Source: Cyanobacteria bacterium SW_9_44_58
GTDB lineage: Bacteria > Cyanobacteriota > Cyanobacteriia > Cyanobacteriales > Rubidibacteraceae
NCBI GenBank assembly: GCA_003021905.1
Contig: PXPI01000029.1
Span: 39,646-98,415, forward strand
Length of the DNA: 58,770 bases
Direction of reading: 5' to 3'
The notes below the pieces were generated by a model, which saw only the letters and a list, made by a program, of their open reading frames with translations, was not told the origin of the DNA and made no database searches. Both the position numbers and the translations under genes were made by a program. Of the stretch, positions 1 to 8,569 are shown piece after piece. Position 1 is the stretch's first letter. Each line of letters opens with the position of its first letter.

Positions 1-111
1 TTATCGGTTTGCCCGGGTTCAAGATATCGAGTCTTTCAGCCCGGCGCGCCTTATATCCAAGGTCTAAAGACGCTTGGTTTTACGGCGCCTTTCTATAAAA
101 ATCATTGATGG
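1..111 (+). other. Possible 3' fragment of an unidentified gene at the window edge
   Basis: The first 111 bases are open on the plus strand in frame 1 up to a TGA at 109-111; a second frame is open to about base 68. The frame-1 peptide ends in GLKTLGFTAPFYKNH. I do not recognise either peptide, and the stretch is too short to decide which frame, if any, is coding. It could simply be intergenic sequence downstream of purD. Confidence 0.2.
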
Positions 112-143
112 TTGATAACTGTTACTTAATTGGGGTTGCGCAG

Positions 144-177
144 GGATCAGTGAACCAACGTTTCAAGACGCTGATCC
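144..177. repeat. Inverted repeat at the 3' end of purD
   Basis: GGATCAG (144-150) is repeated in inverse orientation as CTGATCC (171-177), with a 20-base loop; the right arm touches the purD stop codon. It could fold at the end of the purD transcript. There is no run of T after it on the minus strand, so a normal intrinsic terminator is not well supported. Confidence 0.3.
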
Positions 178-1442
178 TAGGACTGATAACGGACGTGATA
201 GCCAATATCAGAGCGATAATAACACCCGGAGAAATGAATCTGCGCGATCGCGCTGTAAGCCTGATCCGCGGCTTGATCAAAATCGTCTCCTAAACCGGTT
301 GCGCCTAACACACGTCCCCCGCTGGTGAGGAGGTTCTGTTCCGCATCAAGACGAGTCCCGGCATGAAACACTAAAGCATCCTTAACTTGGTTAATGCCAG
401 CAATGGCTTTGCCTTTTTCATAGCTTCCCGGATATCCTGCAGAAGTGGCAACCACACAAAGGGCTTTTTTCTGTAACCATTGCAGTGGCGGCAAACTTTC
501 CAATCGTTTGTCTAAACAAGCTGTAATCACTTCTTCTAGCGGCGTTTCTAACAGCGGCAATATCACCTGGGTTTCCGGGTCGCCAAAGCGGCAGTTAAAT
601 TCTAGAACTTTCGGTTCTCCTTCGGGGGTAATCATTAAGCCGGCATACAACACCCCTTGATAATCAATGCCTCGTTCTCGCAAGGCGTTAATGGTAGGCT
701 GTAAGATCGTGTCTGTCACTTGTTTCAGCAACTGGGAACTCATAAGGGGGGCTGGGGCATAGGCACCCATTCCGCCGGTATTGCCGCCGGTATCGCCTTC
801 GCCAATCCGTTTATAATCTTGAGCAGGGAGTAAGGGACGTACTGCGATGCCATCGGTAACGGCAATGACAGAAACTTCTTGTCCGGTTAAACATTGTTCC
901 ACAACAACTTGTGGGGTATTGGCGGCAAATAGGGCATCAATGGCATGGTGAGCATCTTCTACCGTCTCTGCTACGGTGACGCCTTTTCCCGCAGCTAAGC
1001 CATCGGCTTTAACCACAATCGGTGTCCCTTGTTGAGAAATATAGGCTTTTGCCGGTGCGGCATCGGTAAAGGTTTCTCCATTAGCAGTGGAAATGCCCAC
1101 TTCCTGCATTAAGGATTTGGCCCACCATTTGCTGGCTTCAATTTGCGTCGCGGTTTGGGTGGGACCAAATACCGGAATATTGTCTCTTTGCAGCGCATCG
1201 CGAATGCCTTGGGTAAGCGGCAATTCCGGACCTACCACAACAAAGGAGACTGCCTTTTCTTGGGCATAGTTGGCAATGCTTGCAAAATCTTCCTCTGTTG
1301 CCGGTAAGTTTTGACAGTTGGGGAGTAAAGCTGTTCCCCCATTCCCTGGTACACAGAAAACTTGTTCCACATTGGACGATTGCAACAGTTTCCAGGCGAG
1401 GGCGTGTTCTCTTCCCCCACCCCCAACAATTAAAACGTTCAT
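177..1442 (-). CDS. purD: Phosphoribosylamine--glycine ligase (GARS)
   Basis: Catalyses the second step of de novo purine synthesis in the cytoplasm, joining 5-phosphoribosylamine and glycine with ATP to make GAR. The 421-residue length is normal. The protein begins MNVLIVGGGGREHALAWKL, the typical N-terminal glycine-rich loop, and continues through an ATP-grasp core with GGNTGGMGAYAPAPL and the FNCRFGDPETQ motif near residue 290, which carries metal and ATP contacts. It is transcribed away from dnaE across a 116-base gap that must hold both promoters. Another purine gene, purC, lies about 48 kb away on the same strand. The identity is firm. Confidence 0.97.
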   Translation of the reverse strand: MNVLIVGGGGREHALAWKLLQSSNVEQVFCVPGNGGTALLPNCQNLPATEEDFASIANYAQEKAVSFVVVGPELPLTQGIRDALQRDNIPVFGPTQTATQIEASKWWAKSLMQEVGISTANGETFTDAAPAKAYISQQGTPIVVKADGLAAGKGVTVAETVEDAHHAIDALFAANTPQVVVEQCLTGQEVSVIAVTDGIAVRPLLPAQDYKRIGEGDTGGNTGGMGAYAPAPLMSSQLLKQVTDTILQPTINALRERGIDYQGVLYAGLMITPEGEPKVLEFNCRFGDPETQVILPLLETPLEEVITACLDKRLESLPPLQWLQKKALCVVATSAGYPGSYEKGKAIAGINQVKDALVFHAGTRLDAEQNLLTSGGRVLGATGLGDDFDQAADQAYSAIAQIHFSGCYYRSDIGYHVRYQS

Positions 1443-1558
1443 GGCAACTTTCTTTGAAACAGCAGTTATTTATTGTCTCACTTCCCGTGTTTTGTTGCTG
1501 GCTAATTTCGAGAACCTTGTTATTTTAGTAAAAGCATTGGCACCAGGAACAGGAAAGT

Positions 1559-4234
1559 ATGTCATCATTTGTCGGTTTACATATTCATAGTGATTACAGT
1601 TTATTAGATGGGGCATCGCAACTACCCCTTTTAATCGATCGCGCAGTAGAACTGGGAATGGACGCGATCGCGCTCACGGATCATGGCGTGATGTATGGCG
1701 CGATCGAATTAATCAAGTTATGTCGGTCGAAAAATATTAAACCCATCATCGGCAATGAAATGTATGTCATTAATACCGATGATTTAGAAGCCCCAGGACG
1801 CTACAAAAAATATCACCAAGTAGTTTTAGCCAAAGATACCACGGGCTATCAAAATTTAGTGAAATTAACGACCGTTTCCCATCTCAAAGGGGTGCACGGG
1901 AAAGGCATTTTTGCGCGGCCTTGTATTAATAAACAGTATCTTGAACAATACAAAGAAGGACTAATTGTTACCAGCGGTTGCTTAGGCGGCGAAATTCCCC
2001 AGGCGATTTTAAGAGGCGAACGGGAACATGCCCGTGAAATTGCCAAATGGTATCAAGATGTTTTTGGGGATGACTATTATTTAGAAATTCAAGATCATGG
2101 GTCTCCTGAAGACCGAATTGTTAATACTGAAATTTTGAAAATTAGCCAAGAATTAGGCATTAAAATTGTTGCGACCAATGATTCCCATTTTATTTCCTGT
2201 AATGATGTGGAAGCCCATGATGCCTTAATTTGTATTCAAACCAATAAATCCATTACGGAAGATAAACGCCTGCGGTATAGCGGCACCGAATATCTGAAAT
2301 CGGCGGAGGAAATGCGGCAATTATTTCGCGATCATCTTCCCGACGAAGTCATTGAAAGCGCGATCGCGAATACGGTGGAAGTTGCCGAAAAAGTCAAAGC
2401 ATACAACATTTTAGGGGAACCTCGAATTCCCAATTATCCCATTCCCAGCGGCCATACGGCTGATAGTTACCTAGAAGAATTATCCTGGAATGGTTTGCTA
2501 GAACGCCTGGGTTGCCGCAGTCGTTCTGAAATTCATGAAACCTATAAAACCCGTTTAGAACGAGAACTCAAAATTATGCAACAACGCGGGTTTTCCACTT
2601 ACTTTTTGGTTGTTTGGGATTATATCAAATATGCCCGAGATAACAACATTCCAGTGGGTCCGGGACGGGGGTCTTCTGCTGGTTCGTTAGTGGCCTATGC
2701 CCTAAAAATTACCAATATTGATCCAGTTCATCACGGATTACTCTTCGAGCGTTTCTTAAATCCAGAACGGAAATCCATGCCGGATATTGATACCGACTTT
2801 TGCATTGAACGGCGCGAAGAAGTGCTGGATTATGTTACCCGTCGTTATGGGGAAGATAAAGTTGCCCAAATTATCACCTTTAACCGCATGACATCGAAGG
2901 CAGTATTAAAAGATGTCGCGCGGGTTTTAGATATTCCCTATTCCGAGTCCGATCAATTGGCAAAATTAATTCCGGTGGTACGCGGCAAGCCAGCAGAACT
3001 AACAAAAATGATTTCCGATGAGACCCCAGAACCGGAGTTTAAAAAACGCTATGATAATGAGGAAAAAGTTCGTCGTTGGGTCGATATGGCCATTCGCATT
3101 GAAGGCATGAACAAAACTTTTGGCGTTCATGCTGCTGGCGTTGTGATTTCTAAAGAACCGTTAGATGAAGTTGTTCCCCTACAAAAGAACAATGATGGGG
3201 CGGTCATTACGCAATATTACATGGAAGATTTAGAAGCCCTGGGCTTGTTAAAAATGGACTTTTTGGGGTTAAAAAACCTAACGACAATCCAACGAACAAC
3301 CAACTTAATTGAACACAATAAAGGCGATAAAATTGATGCAGAAAACTTGCCCCTAGAAGAAATTAAATCGCGACAAATTTTAGCCAAAGGACAAATTAAA
3401 GATCAAAAACCCCATGATATTCAAAGCACTTATAACTTGATTGAAGAAGGATGGTTAGAGGGGGTTTTTCAATTAGAATCCTCGGGAATGTTAAAAGTGG
3501 TGCAAGACTTAAAACCTTCTAGCATTGAAGATATTTCTTCCATTTTATCCCTATATCGCCCAGGCCCTTTAGATGCGGGATTAATTCCCAAGTTTATCGA
3601 CCGGAAACATGGACGGGAAGAAATTACCTATGACCACCCCTATCTGGAACCAATTTTAGATGAAACCTACGGGGTCATGGTTTATCAAGAACAAATCATG
3701 AGAATTGCCCAAGACATGGCTGGCTATTCCCTGGGGCAAGCGGATTTGTTACGCCGTGCCATGGGCAAGAAGAAATTAAAAGAAATGCAAAAGCATCGGG
3801 AATGGTTTATTGATGGGGCAACCAAAAATGGGGTTAAAGAAGAAACTGCAGAATATTTATTTGAGCAAATGGAGAAATTCGCTGAATATTGTCTCAGTTA
3901 CGAGACGGAAATTTTAACAGAAGAATATGGTCCCCTTCCTATTGGCAAAATTGTAGAAGAACAAATTAATTGCACCATTTATACAGTTGATGAAAATGGC
4001 TTTGTTTATCCCCAACCCATCGCCCAATGGCATCCTCGGGGTGAACAAGAAATTATCGAATATACCTTAGAAAATGGCCGAATTATCCGTGCCACTCCTG
4101 ACCATAAAATGATGACCGAAGACGGAAAAATGGTTCCCATTGAAGAGATTTTTCAAAAAGGTTTAGCGTTAAAAACGGTTGCCAAAACTGATAGGAATAC
4201 TAGCTATAGAAAAATCGCTAAACCAATTAACTAG
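1559..4234 (+). CDS. dnaE: DNA polymerase III alpha subunit, N-terminal half with N-part of a split intein
   Basis: The N-terminal part of the replicative polymerase catalytic subunit, 891 residues. A PHP domain starts at about residue 5 ([12 protein letters not shown]). The catalytic metal-binding aspartates lie in PDIDTDF (D409, D411), with [14 protein letters not shown] upstream. The host sequence stops at KFAEY (residue 777). From Cys778 to the stop there are 114 residues starting [10 protein letters not shown] and containing the block-B motif TPDH, the N-half of the cyanobacterial DnaE split intein. The C-half gene (intein C plus the rest of DnaE) is not in this window; in this family it is encoded elsewhere, and the two products splice in trans to make full-length polymerase. 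The gene is complete as a split gene, not a truncation. Confidence 0.97.
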   Translation: MSSFVGLHIHSDYSLLDGASQLPLLIDRAVELGMDAIALTDHGVMYGAIELIKLCRSKNIKPIIGNEMYVINTDDLEAPGRYKKYHQVVLAKDTTGYQNLVKLTTVSHLKGVHGKGIFARPCINKQYLEQYKEGLIVTSGCLGGEIPQAILRGEREHAREIAKWYQDVFGDDYYLEIQDHGSPEDRIVNTEILKISQELGIKIVATNDSHFISCNDVEAHDALICIQTNKSITEDKRLRYSGTEYLKSAEEMRQLFRDHLPDEVIESAIANTVEVAEKVKAYNILGEPRIPNYPIPSGHTADSYLEELSWNGLLERLGCRSRSEIHETYKTRLERELKIMQQRGFSTYFLVVWDYIKYARDNNIPVGPGRGSSAGSLVAYALKITNIDPVHHGLLFERFLNPERKSMPDIDTDFCIERREEVLDYVTRRYGEDKVAQIITFNRMTSKAVLKDVARVLDIPYSESDQLAKLIPVVRGKPAELTKMISDETPEPEFKKRYDNEEKVRRWVDMAIRIEGMNKTFGVHAAGVVISKEPLDEVVPLQKNNDGAVITQYYMEDLEALGLLKMDFLGLKNLTTIQRTTNLIEHNKGDKIDAENLPLEEIKSRQILAKGQIKDQKPHDIQSTYNLIEEGWLEGVFQLESSGMLKVVQDLKPSSIEDISSILSLYRPGPLDAGLIPKFIDRKHGREEITYDHPYLEPILDETYGVMVYQEQIMRIAQDMAGYSLGQADLLRRAMGKKKLKEMQKHREWFIDGATKNGVKEETAEYLFEQMEKFAEYCLSYETEILTEEYGPLPIGKIVEEQINCTIYTVDENGFVYPQPIAQWHPRGEQEIIEYTLENGRIIRATPDHKMMTEDGKMVPIEEIFQKGLALKTVAKTDRNTSYRKIAKPIN
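3890..4231 (+). other. Split intein, N-terminal fragment (DnaE-N intein)
   Basis: Codons 778-891 of dnaE. Cys1 follows the extein end AEY, and the fragment opens [20 protein letters not shown], very close to the first block of the Npu and Ssp DnaE inteins as I remember them. The block-B TxxH motif ([10 protein letters not shown]) is intact. The fragment is 114 residues, between the Npu (102) and Ssp (123) N-inteins as I recall them. The last ~20 residues ([16 protein letters not shown]) are basic, as expected for the end that meets the acidic or basic partner during assembly. All expected N-fragment catalytic residues are present. Confidence 0.95.
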
Positions 4235-4275
4235 GATAAATAATTAGGGATCTCACTTTGACAAGAAAATTTTCC

Positions 4276-4294
4276 TCCCCCTAAAACAGGGGGA
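4276..4294. terminator. Stem-loop between dnaE and the methyltransferase gene
   Basis: TCCCCCT (4276-4282) pairs perfectly with AGGGGGA (4288-4294) across a 5-base loop. It sits between two convergent genes. On the minus strand it is followed by GGAAAATTTTCTTG, so it could end the methyltransferase transcript; on the plus strand no T-run follows. The same 7-bp stem is used at the end of rpoC2. Confidence 0.5.
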
Positions 4295-4311
4295 ATGAAT
4301 GAAAAAACGCT

Positions 4312-5307
4312 TTATGTTTCCCTTTGAACTGCCTGAGTGGAAGCTTTTTCTGCTACTTGATTAGAGGCGTTGGCGCGAGTCGCACGAAACATGCCAAAGC
4401 GACAAAGACCAGTGCCAAATCCCAGTCGCATTAACAGCAAGGTGGGAACTTCTCGCAAAGACTTAATAAAACCATAGACGCCAAATTTGATCAGTCCTCT
4501 GGGTCGCACAATTCCTTGCCAGATAGAATCAAACCAGGAGGGTAGGGTAGGTTCGGTCCAATCGTCGGTGATGACATGCCCTTCTACCAATCCTGTGGCT
4601 TCCAAGGTTTCCGAGAAGCCTTCAATACTGGAAAATTCGGGATGGGACCATTGATCTAACAATTGACGCATGACGGTTTTTTCCCAACCTTTCAGCGGTT
4701 TTTGACGCAAATCTCGTTGGTTCCAATCGGCAACTACCAGACGCCCCCCTGGCTTCAACACGCGAAGCAATTCTCTGGCAAAACTCTCTTTATCGGGAAT
4801 ATGGGGTCCTGTTTCAATGGACCAAACCACATCAAAACTTTCATCGGGGAAGGAAAGCGACATGGCATTATCCACCTGAAATTTGGCATCAACATCAGCC
4901 GGTGTCAGTTCTTTTGCCCGTATGACTTGTTCTTCGCTAATCGTGACGCCAGTGACATCAAAACCATAATCTTTGGCGAGAATGCGGCTGCTGCCGCCGA
5001 TGCCGCAACCCACATCTAGGACTTTGGTTCCGGCAGGCAATTGATCTAATCCTCCCCAACGGGCCATTTCATGAACAAAATCCGATTTGGCTTGGAGAAA
5101 GTCTTTCTTTTGCGGGGGTGACCCATAGTGACCCAGGTGGATATGTTCCCCCCAATAAAATTCTAAAATGCCGTCTTGCGTCCATTGGTCGTAGGAATTT
5201 GCCACCGATTCTTCAGATTGAAACCGACGGGCAGTTACTAAATAGGCAACAATGCCAATGACCAACAGAACAACCAGAATGCCCAGAATTAAAACAAATA
5301 AATTCAT
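4312..5307 (-). CDS. MPBQ/MSBQ (2-methyl-6-phytyl/solanesyl-benzoquinone) methyltransferase
   Basis: SAM-dependent C-methyltransferase, 331 residues, expected to add a ring methyl group in tocopherol and plastoquinone synthesis. It follows the Synechocystis Sll0418 sequence closely by memory: one N-terminal membrane helix (residues ~3-25, ending TARRFQSEE), then SYDQWTQDGILEFYWGEHIH, SAM motif I VLDVGCGIGGSSRIL, and a C-terminal region WFDSIWQGIVRPRG and MRLGFGTGLCRFGMFR. The helix would anchor it to the thylakoid or plasma membrane where the lipophilic substrate lies. It is 78 bases downstream of metE on the same strand, so co-transcription with the gene that supplies methionine is possible but unproven. 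A gamma-tocopherol methyltransferase is the main alternative; the N-terminal helix and sequence favour MPBQ/MSBQ. Confidence 0.9.
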   Translation of the reverse strand: MNLFVLILGILVVLLVIGIVAYLVTARRFQSEESVANSYDQWTQDGILEFYWGEHIHLGHYGSPPQKKDFLQAKSDFVHEMARWGGLDQLPAGTKVLDVGCGIGGSSRILAKDYGFDVTGVTISEEQVIRAKELTPADVDAKFQVDNAMSLSFPDESFDVVWSIETGPHIPDKESFARELLRVLKPGGRLVVADWNQRDLRQKPLKGWEKTVMRQLLDQWSHPEFSSIEGFSETLEATGLVEGHVITDDWTEPTLPSWFDSIWQGIVRPRGLIKFGVYGFIKSLREVPTLLLMRLGFGTGLCRFGMFRATRANASNQVAEKASTQAVQRET

Positions 5308-5369
5308 GGAACTCCATTTCCAAGCTTGTTGACAATACTGTTAACGATCTTAATAATTGCGCGACTGCT

Positions 5370-5385
5370 AGTGATAAAAATCACT
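5370..5385 (-). terminator. Short stem-loop just after metE
   Basis: AGTGAT and ATCACT form a perfect 6-bp stem around a 4-base loop immediately next to the metE stop codon (5386-5388). No T-run follows in the minus direction, so read-through into the methyltransferase gene is plausible. Confidence 0.3.
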
Positions 5386-7641
5386 CTAAGTAGCCTGAGA
5401 TTCCACTTCTTGGCGCAAGGTTTGGGCTGCTTTCACCATGTTTTTCAAGGAAGGCATCACTTCTTCCCAACTGCGAGTTTTCAAACCGCAATCGGGATTG
5501 ACCCAAATTTGTTCTACCGGTAAATTTTCTACACCGGTTCGCAACTGTTGCACCATCTGCTCAACACTGGGAACACTGGGACTATGCACATCATAAATGC
5601 CATTGCCTACTTCATGCTGATAGCCTGCATTGGTAACTTCAAACAGGGTTTCGTTGTTGCTGCGGCTGTTTTCAATGGATAACACGTCGGCATCTAAACG
5701 TTCGATATGGTCAATAATATCCCCAAACTCGGAATAGCACATATGGGTGTGAATTTGGGTTTCCGGCTTGGCAACACTGGTGGCTAACCGAAAGGCATCC
5801 ACAGCCCAGGAGAGATACTCCTCCCAACGTTCCGGTTTCAAGGGCAACCCTTCTCGCAGCGCCGGTTCATCCATTTGAATCATTTTTGCCCCTGCCTGTT
5901 GAAGATCATTGACTTCCTCTCGCAAAGCCAGGGCAATTTGCATGGCTTGATTGCGACAGGAAATATCGTTGCGCGGGAATGACCAGTTGAGCATAGTCAC
6001 GGGTCCTGTGAGCATCCCTTTCACGAATTTTGAGGTGAGGGATTGGGCATATTGAAATTCTTGCACGGTCATGGGCTGAGGCCGGGCAACATCTCCATAA
6101 ATAATGGGAGGACGCACGTAACGATTGCCATAGCTTTGCACCCACCCTTGGCTGGTAAAGGCAAAGCCCGACAACTGCTGGGCGAAAAATTCTACCATGT
6201 CGGTGCGTTCAAATTCGCCATGCACCAACACATCTAATCCCGCTTCTTCCTGCAAGTGAATGCATTTGGCAATCTCTTGGTCGATCGCGCTTTGATACTC
6301 AGCTTCTGTAATTTCGCCCCGTCGCAGTTGTCCCCGTAATTTTCGCACCTCTGAGGTTTGGGGAAACGATCCGATGGTGGTGGTGGGGAATAAGGGTAAA
6401 TCCGGTTGCTTGTCCCGTCGTTTTTGGTATGGTAAGGGGCGCTGGAAATCCTTATCCGTTAGGTTGTTTAATTGTTCTTGAACGGTAGAAGCGGTGTCGT
6501 TAAATTCTTCAAACATTTCCCACTGCATATGCCACAGGGCTAATTGATCTTCTGCCCCTTCTGCCGATAGGGAAAGCGCGTTTGCCAGCATCCCCACTTC
6601 CTCAAGTTTTTGTTCTGCGAAGCTTAAGACGTTGCGCAATTCCTCCGGAAGTTTTGTTTCTTGCTGGGCATCATAGGGAACAAATTGCAAGGATGCTGAG
6701 GGTTGAATACTGAGATTCGAGGTAATGCTTTCAATGCTTTCTAGCCTGGAAAGGGTGGCTTCGGGATGAACTTTCCAGACGTTGCGGGCATCAACAATTC
6801 CCACGCCTAATTGTTTATCCTCTGGGAAACCATGATGTTCAAGCAACTCAAAATTCTTGCCGCGAGTAAAATCTAAGCTAATGACAGAAACCGGCAGTTG
6901 GATAACCCAAGGATAGGCTTCTCCCAAATCATCAAAGTAGGTGGCCAAATTAATGGGAACATCCACAGCTGCTAAGGTTTGATAAGTTAATTCATAGGTG
7001 TTTCTAAAGTTGCTCGCATCCCCGAATGCTAAGGCCGGTTCATGGAGTTGCACTTCGGCAACCCCTAGCTTTTTTAATTCTTGCAACAATTCGACATAAC
7101 GATCGCGCAATTGAGGCATTGCCGTTTCCCAATCGGTTTCTAATCGACTGAGGCGCAACAGAGTCACTGGCCCTAATACAACGGGAACAGCGCGATTTTC
7201 CCCCAAAACTGTTTGCGCTTGTTGTACGGTTTCTAAGAAGCCGCTAAAGTCATGGGGTTGCAAGGTGCCATCTACTTCCGGCACGAGATAGTGATAGTTG
7301 GTATCAAACCATTTGGTCATCTCCAGGGCAGGGATTTCATTTTTGCCCCGTGCCATGGCAAAATAGCGATCCAATCCCGACAAATTCCGGAAGCGTTGCG
7401 GAATGATCCCCAAACGCACTGCCCAATCCAGAACATGGTCGTAGAGGGTGGCATCGCCTACGCCAATGCGGTCAATCCCAGCTTCCAATTGGGTTTTCCA
7501 GTTGTCAGTTTCCACTGTCCGGCAGGTATGGAGTAGGCTTTCTTTGTCCGATTCTCCTTTCCAGAAAGCTTCCAAGGCTTTTTTGACTTCCCGCTGTTTT
7601 CCAATGCGAGGATAGCCTAAAGTTTTCGTTGTAATTGTCAT
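5386..7641 (-). CDS. metE: Cobalamin-independent methionine synthase
   Basis: Transfers the methyl group of 5-methyltetrahydropteroyl-triglutamate to homocysteine without B12. 751 residues, the usual length. The N-terminal domain starts TLGYPRIGKQREVKKALE; the linker contains LPLFPTTTIGSFPQT; the C-terminal catalytic half has the zinc ligands in HTHMCYSEFGD (His and Cys) and NPDCGLKTR (Cys), plus MIQMDEPALREG. The cell can therefore make methionine without B12, at least from this gene; whether metH also exists cannot be seen here. The 328-base upstream region has no obvious B12-riboswitch box. It is followed by a methyltransferase gene, a SAM user. Confidence 0.97.
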   Translation of the reverse strand: MTITTKTLGYPRIGKQREVKKALEAFWKGESDKESLLHTCRTVETDNWKTQLEAGIDRIGVGDATLYDHVLDWAVRLGIIPQRFRNLSGLDRYFAMARGKNEIPALEMTKWFDTNYHYLVPEVDGTLQPHDFSGFLETVQQAQTVLGENRAVPVVLGPVTLLRLSRLETDWETAMPQLRDRYVELLQELKKLGVAEVQLHEPALAFGDASNFRNTYELTYQTLAAVDVPINLATYFDDLGEAYPWVIQLPVSVISLDFTRGKNFELLEHHGFPEDKQLGVGIVDARNVWKVHPEATLSRLESIESITSNLSIQPSASLQFVPYDAQQETKLPEELRNVLSFAEQKLEEVGMLANALSLSAEGAEDQLALWHMQWEMFEEFNDTASTVQEQLNNLTDKDFQRPLPYQKRRDKQPDLPLFPTTTIGSFPQTSEVRKLRGQLRRGEITEAEYQSAIDQEIAKCIHLQEEAGLDVLVHGEFERTDMVEFFAQQLSGFAFTSQGWVQSYGNRYVRPPIIYGDVARPQPMTVQEFQYAQSLTSKFVKGMLTGPVTMLNWSFPRNDISCRNQAMQIALALREEVNDLQQAGAKMIQMDEPALREGLPLKPERWEEYLSWAVDAFRLATSVAKPETQIHTHMCYSEFGDIIDHIERLDADVLSIENSRSNNETLFEVTNAGYQHEVGNGIYDVHSPSVPSVEQMVQQLRTGVENLPVEQIWVNPDCGLKTRSWEEVMPSLKNMVKAAQTLRQEVESQAT

Positions 7642-7969
7642 AGCATTCTCCTATATATCACTAATAATATTTCGACTGTATTCATGGCGGCTTTCAGGTA
7701 GGTTGCAATGCTTGTCTTTCCATTACCGCTAACCGCGTTTCCACCCAAACTTTCATTCATCCTCGATCATGGCATCAGTACTTGTTGACTCGCCTCTTTA
7801 CCTCATCGAAATCGAAAGCGACACTTAAGTTGGCGAGTTGTTAATTCCTATCCTGTTTGAAAATTTCTAGGCACATTTGTAGCGCGATGCAACAAACAAT
7901 TTGCCTTCGACGATCGCCCAATTCATTCAAATAGAGTACCACACATTGCCTTGCTCGACAAAACAGGAA
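7642..7969 (-). other. Intergenic region upstream of metE
   Basis: A 328-base stretch between coaE and metE (both minus) that should hold the metE promoter and leader. I see a loose inverted pair ACTCGCC / GGCGAGT about 40 bases apart around 7787-7840, and a HIP1-like GCGATCG run in the far part. I find no B12 box, no convincing promoter pair, no tRNA and no open frame worth calling. Confidence 0.3.
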
Positions 7970-8557
7970 TTAGCCCTTGATTGTTGCCTGATCAACCTGC
8001 TGATATAACTCATTTACCGTTCCCGAATTATCAATTGCCACATCAGCTAAAGTTACTTTTTCCTGTAATGATAGTTGGGAATCAATGCGCGATCGCGCGT
8101 CTTTTTCTGATAATTTATCCCGTTCCATTACCCGTGCCAATTGTTGTTGAGAGGAACAATAAACCACCCAAGTTTCTGTTACTAAATCCGTCATTTCGGC
8201 TTCAAATAAAAGGGGGATGACGACCACAATTAGTGATGCTTCCAGTTGGGATAATGCGGTTTCAATTTTTTGACGCACATGGGGATGAATTTGTTGTTCC
8301 AACCACTGTTTTTCGGCTGGCTGATTAAAAATAATCTCACCTAAGCGCGATCGATTTAAACTCCCATCCGGCTGTAAAATTTGATGGCCATACCGTTGTT
8401 TAATCTGTTCTAAAATTGGTGAATCAGTGCTCACTGCCTCTTTCGCATAATCATCAGCATCTAAAATCGGAACATTATACTGTGTTGCCAAATAATCGGA
8501 AACAGTACTTTTGCCAGTACCAATCCCACCGGTTAAACCAATAATACGCTGACCCAT
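7970..8557 (-). CDS. coaE: Dephospho-CoA kinase
   Basis: Last step of coenzyme A synthesis: phosphorylates the 3'-hydroxyl of dephospho-CoA with ATP. 195 residues, normal for the family. The P-loop is at the N-terminus (GLTGGIGTGKSTVSDYL), followed by the DADDYAKEAV and HPHVRQ motifs of the CoA-binding lid and VVVIPLLFEAEM. It follows the PAS/GGDEF/EAL gene by only 12 bases on the same strand, so the two are probably one transcript with hemD, although the three functions have no direct link. Confidence 0.95.
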   Translation of the reverse strand: MGQRIIGLTGGIGTGKSTVSDYLATQYNVPILDADDYAKEAVSTDSPILEQIKQRYGHQILQPDGSLNRSRLGEIIFNQPAEKQWLEQQIHPHVRQKIETALSQLEASLIVVVIPLLFEAEMTDLVTETWVVYCSSQQQLARVMERDKLSEKDARSRIDSQLSLQEKVTLADVAIDNSGTVNELYQQVDQATIKG

Positions 8558-8569
8558 TTTGATTCTGAT

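Noticed and set aside
3890-4234. dnaE read as a truncated or frame-disrupted polymerase
   Set aside because: The break coincides exactly with Cys1 of a DnaE split intein, which explains the missing C-terminal half.
7642-7969. Cobalamin or SAM-type riboswitch upstream of metE
   Set aside because: No B12 box (GCCACTG-type) or recognisable aptamer core on the minus strand by eye; a covariance search would be needed.
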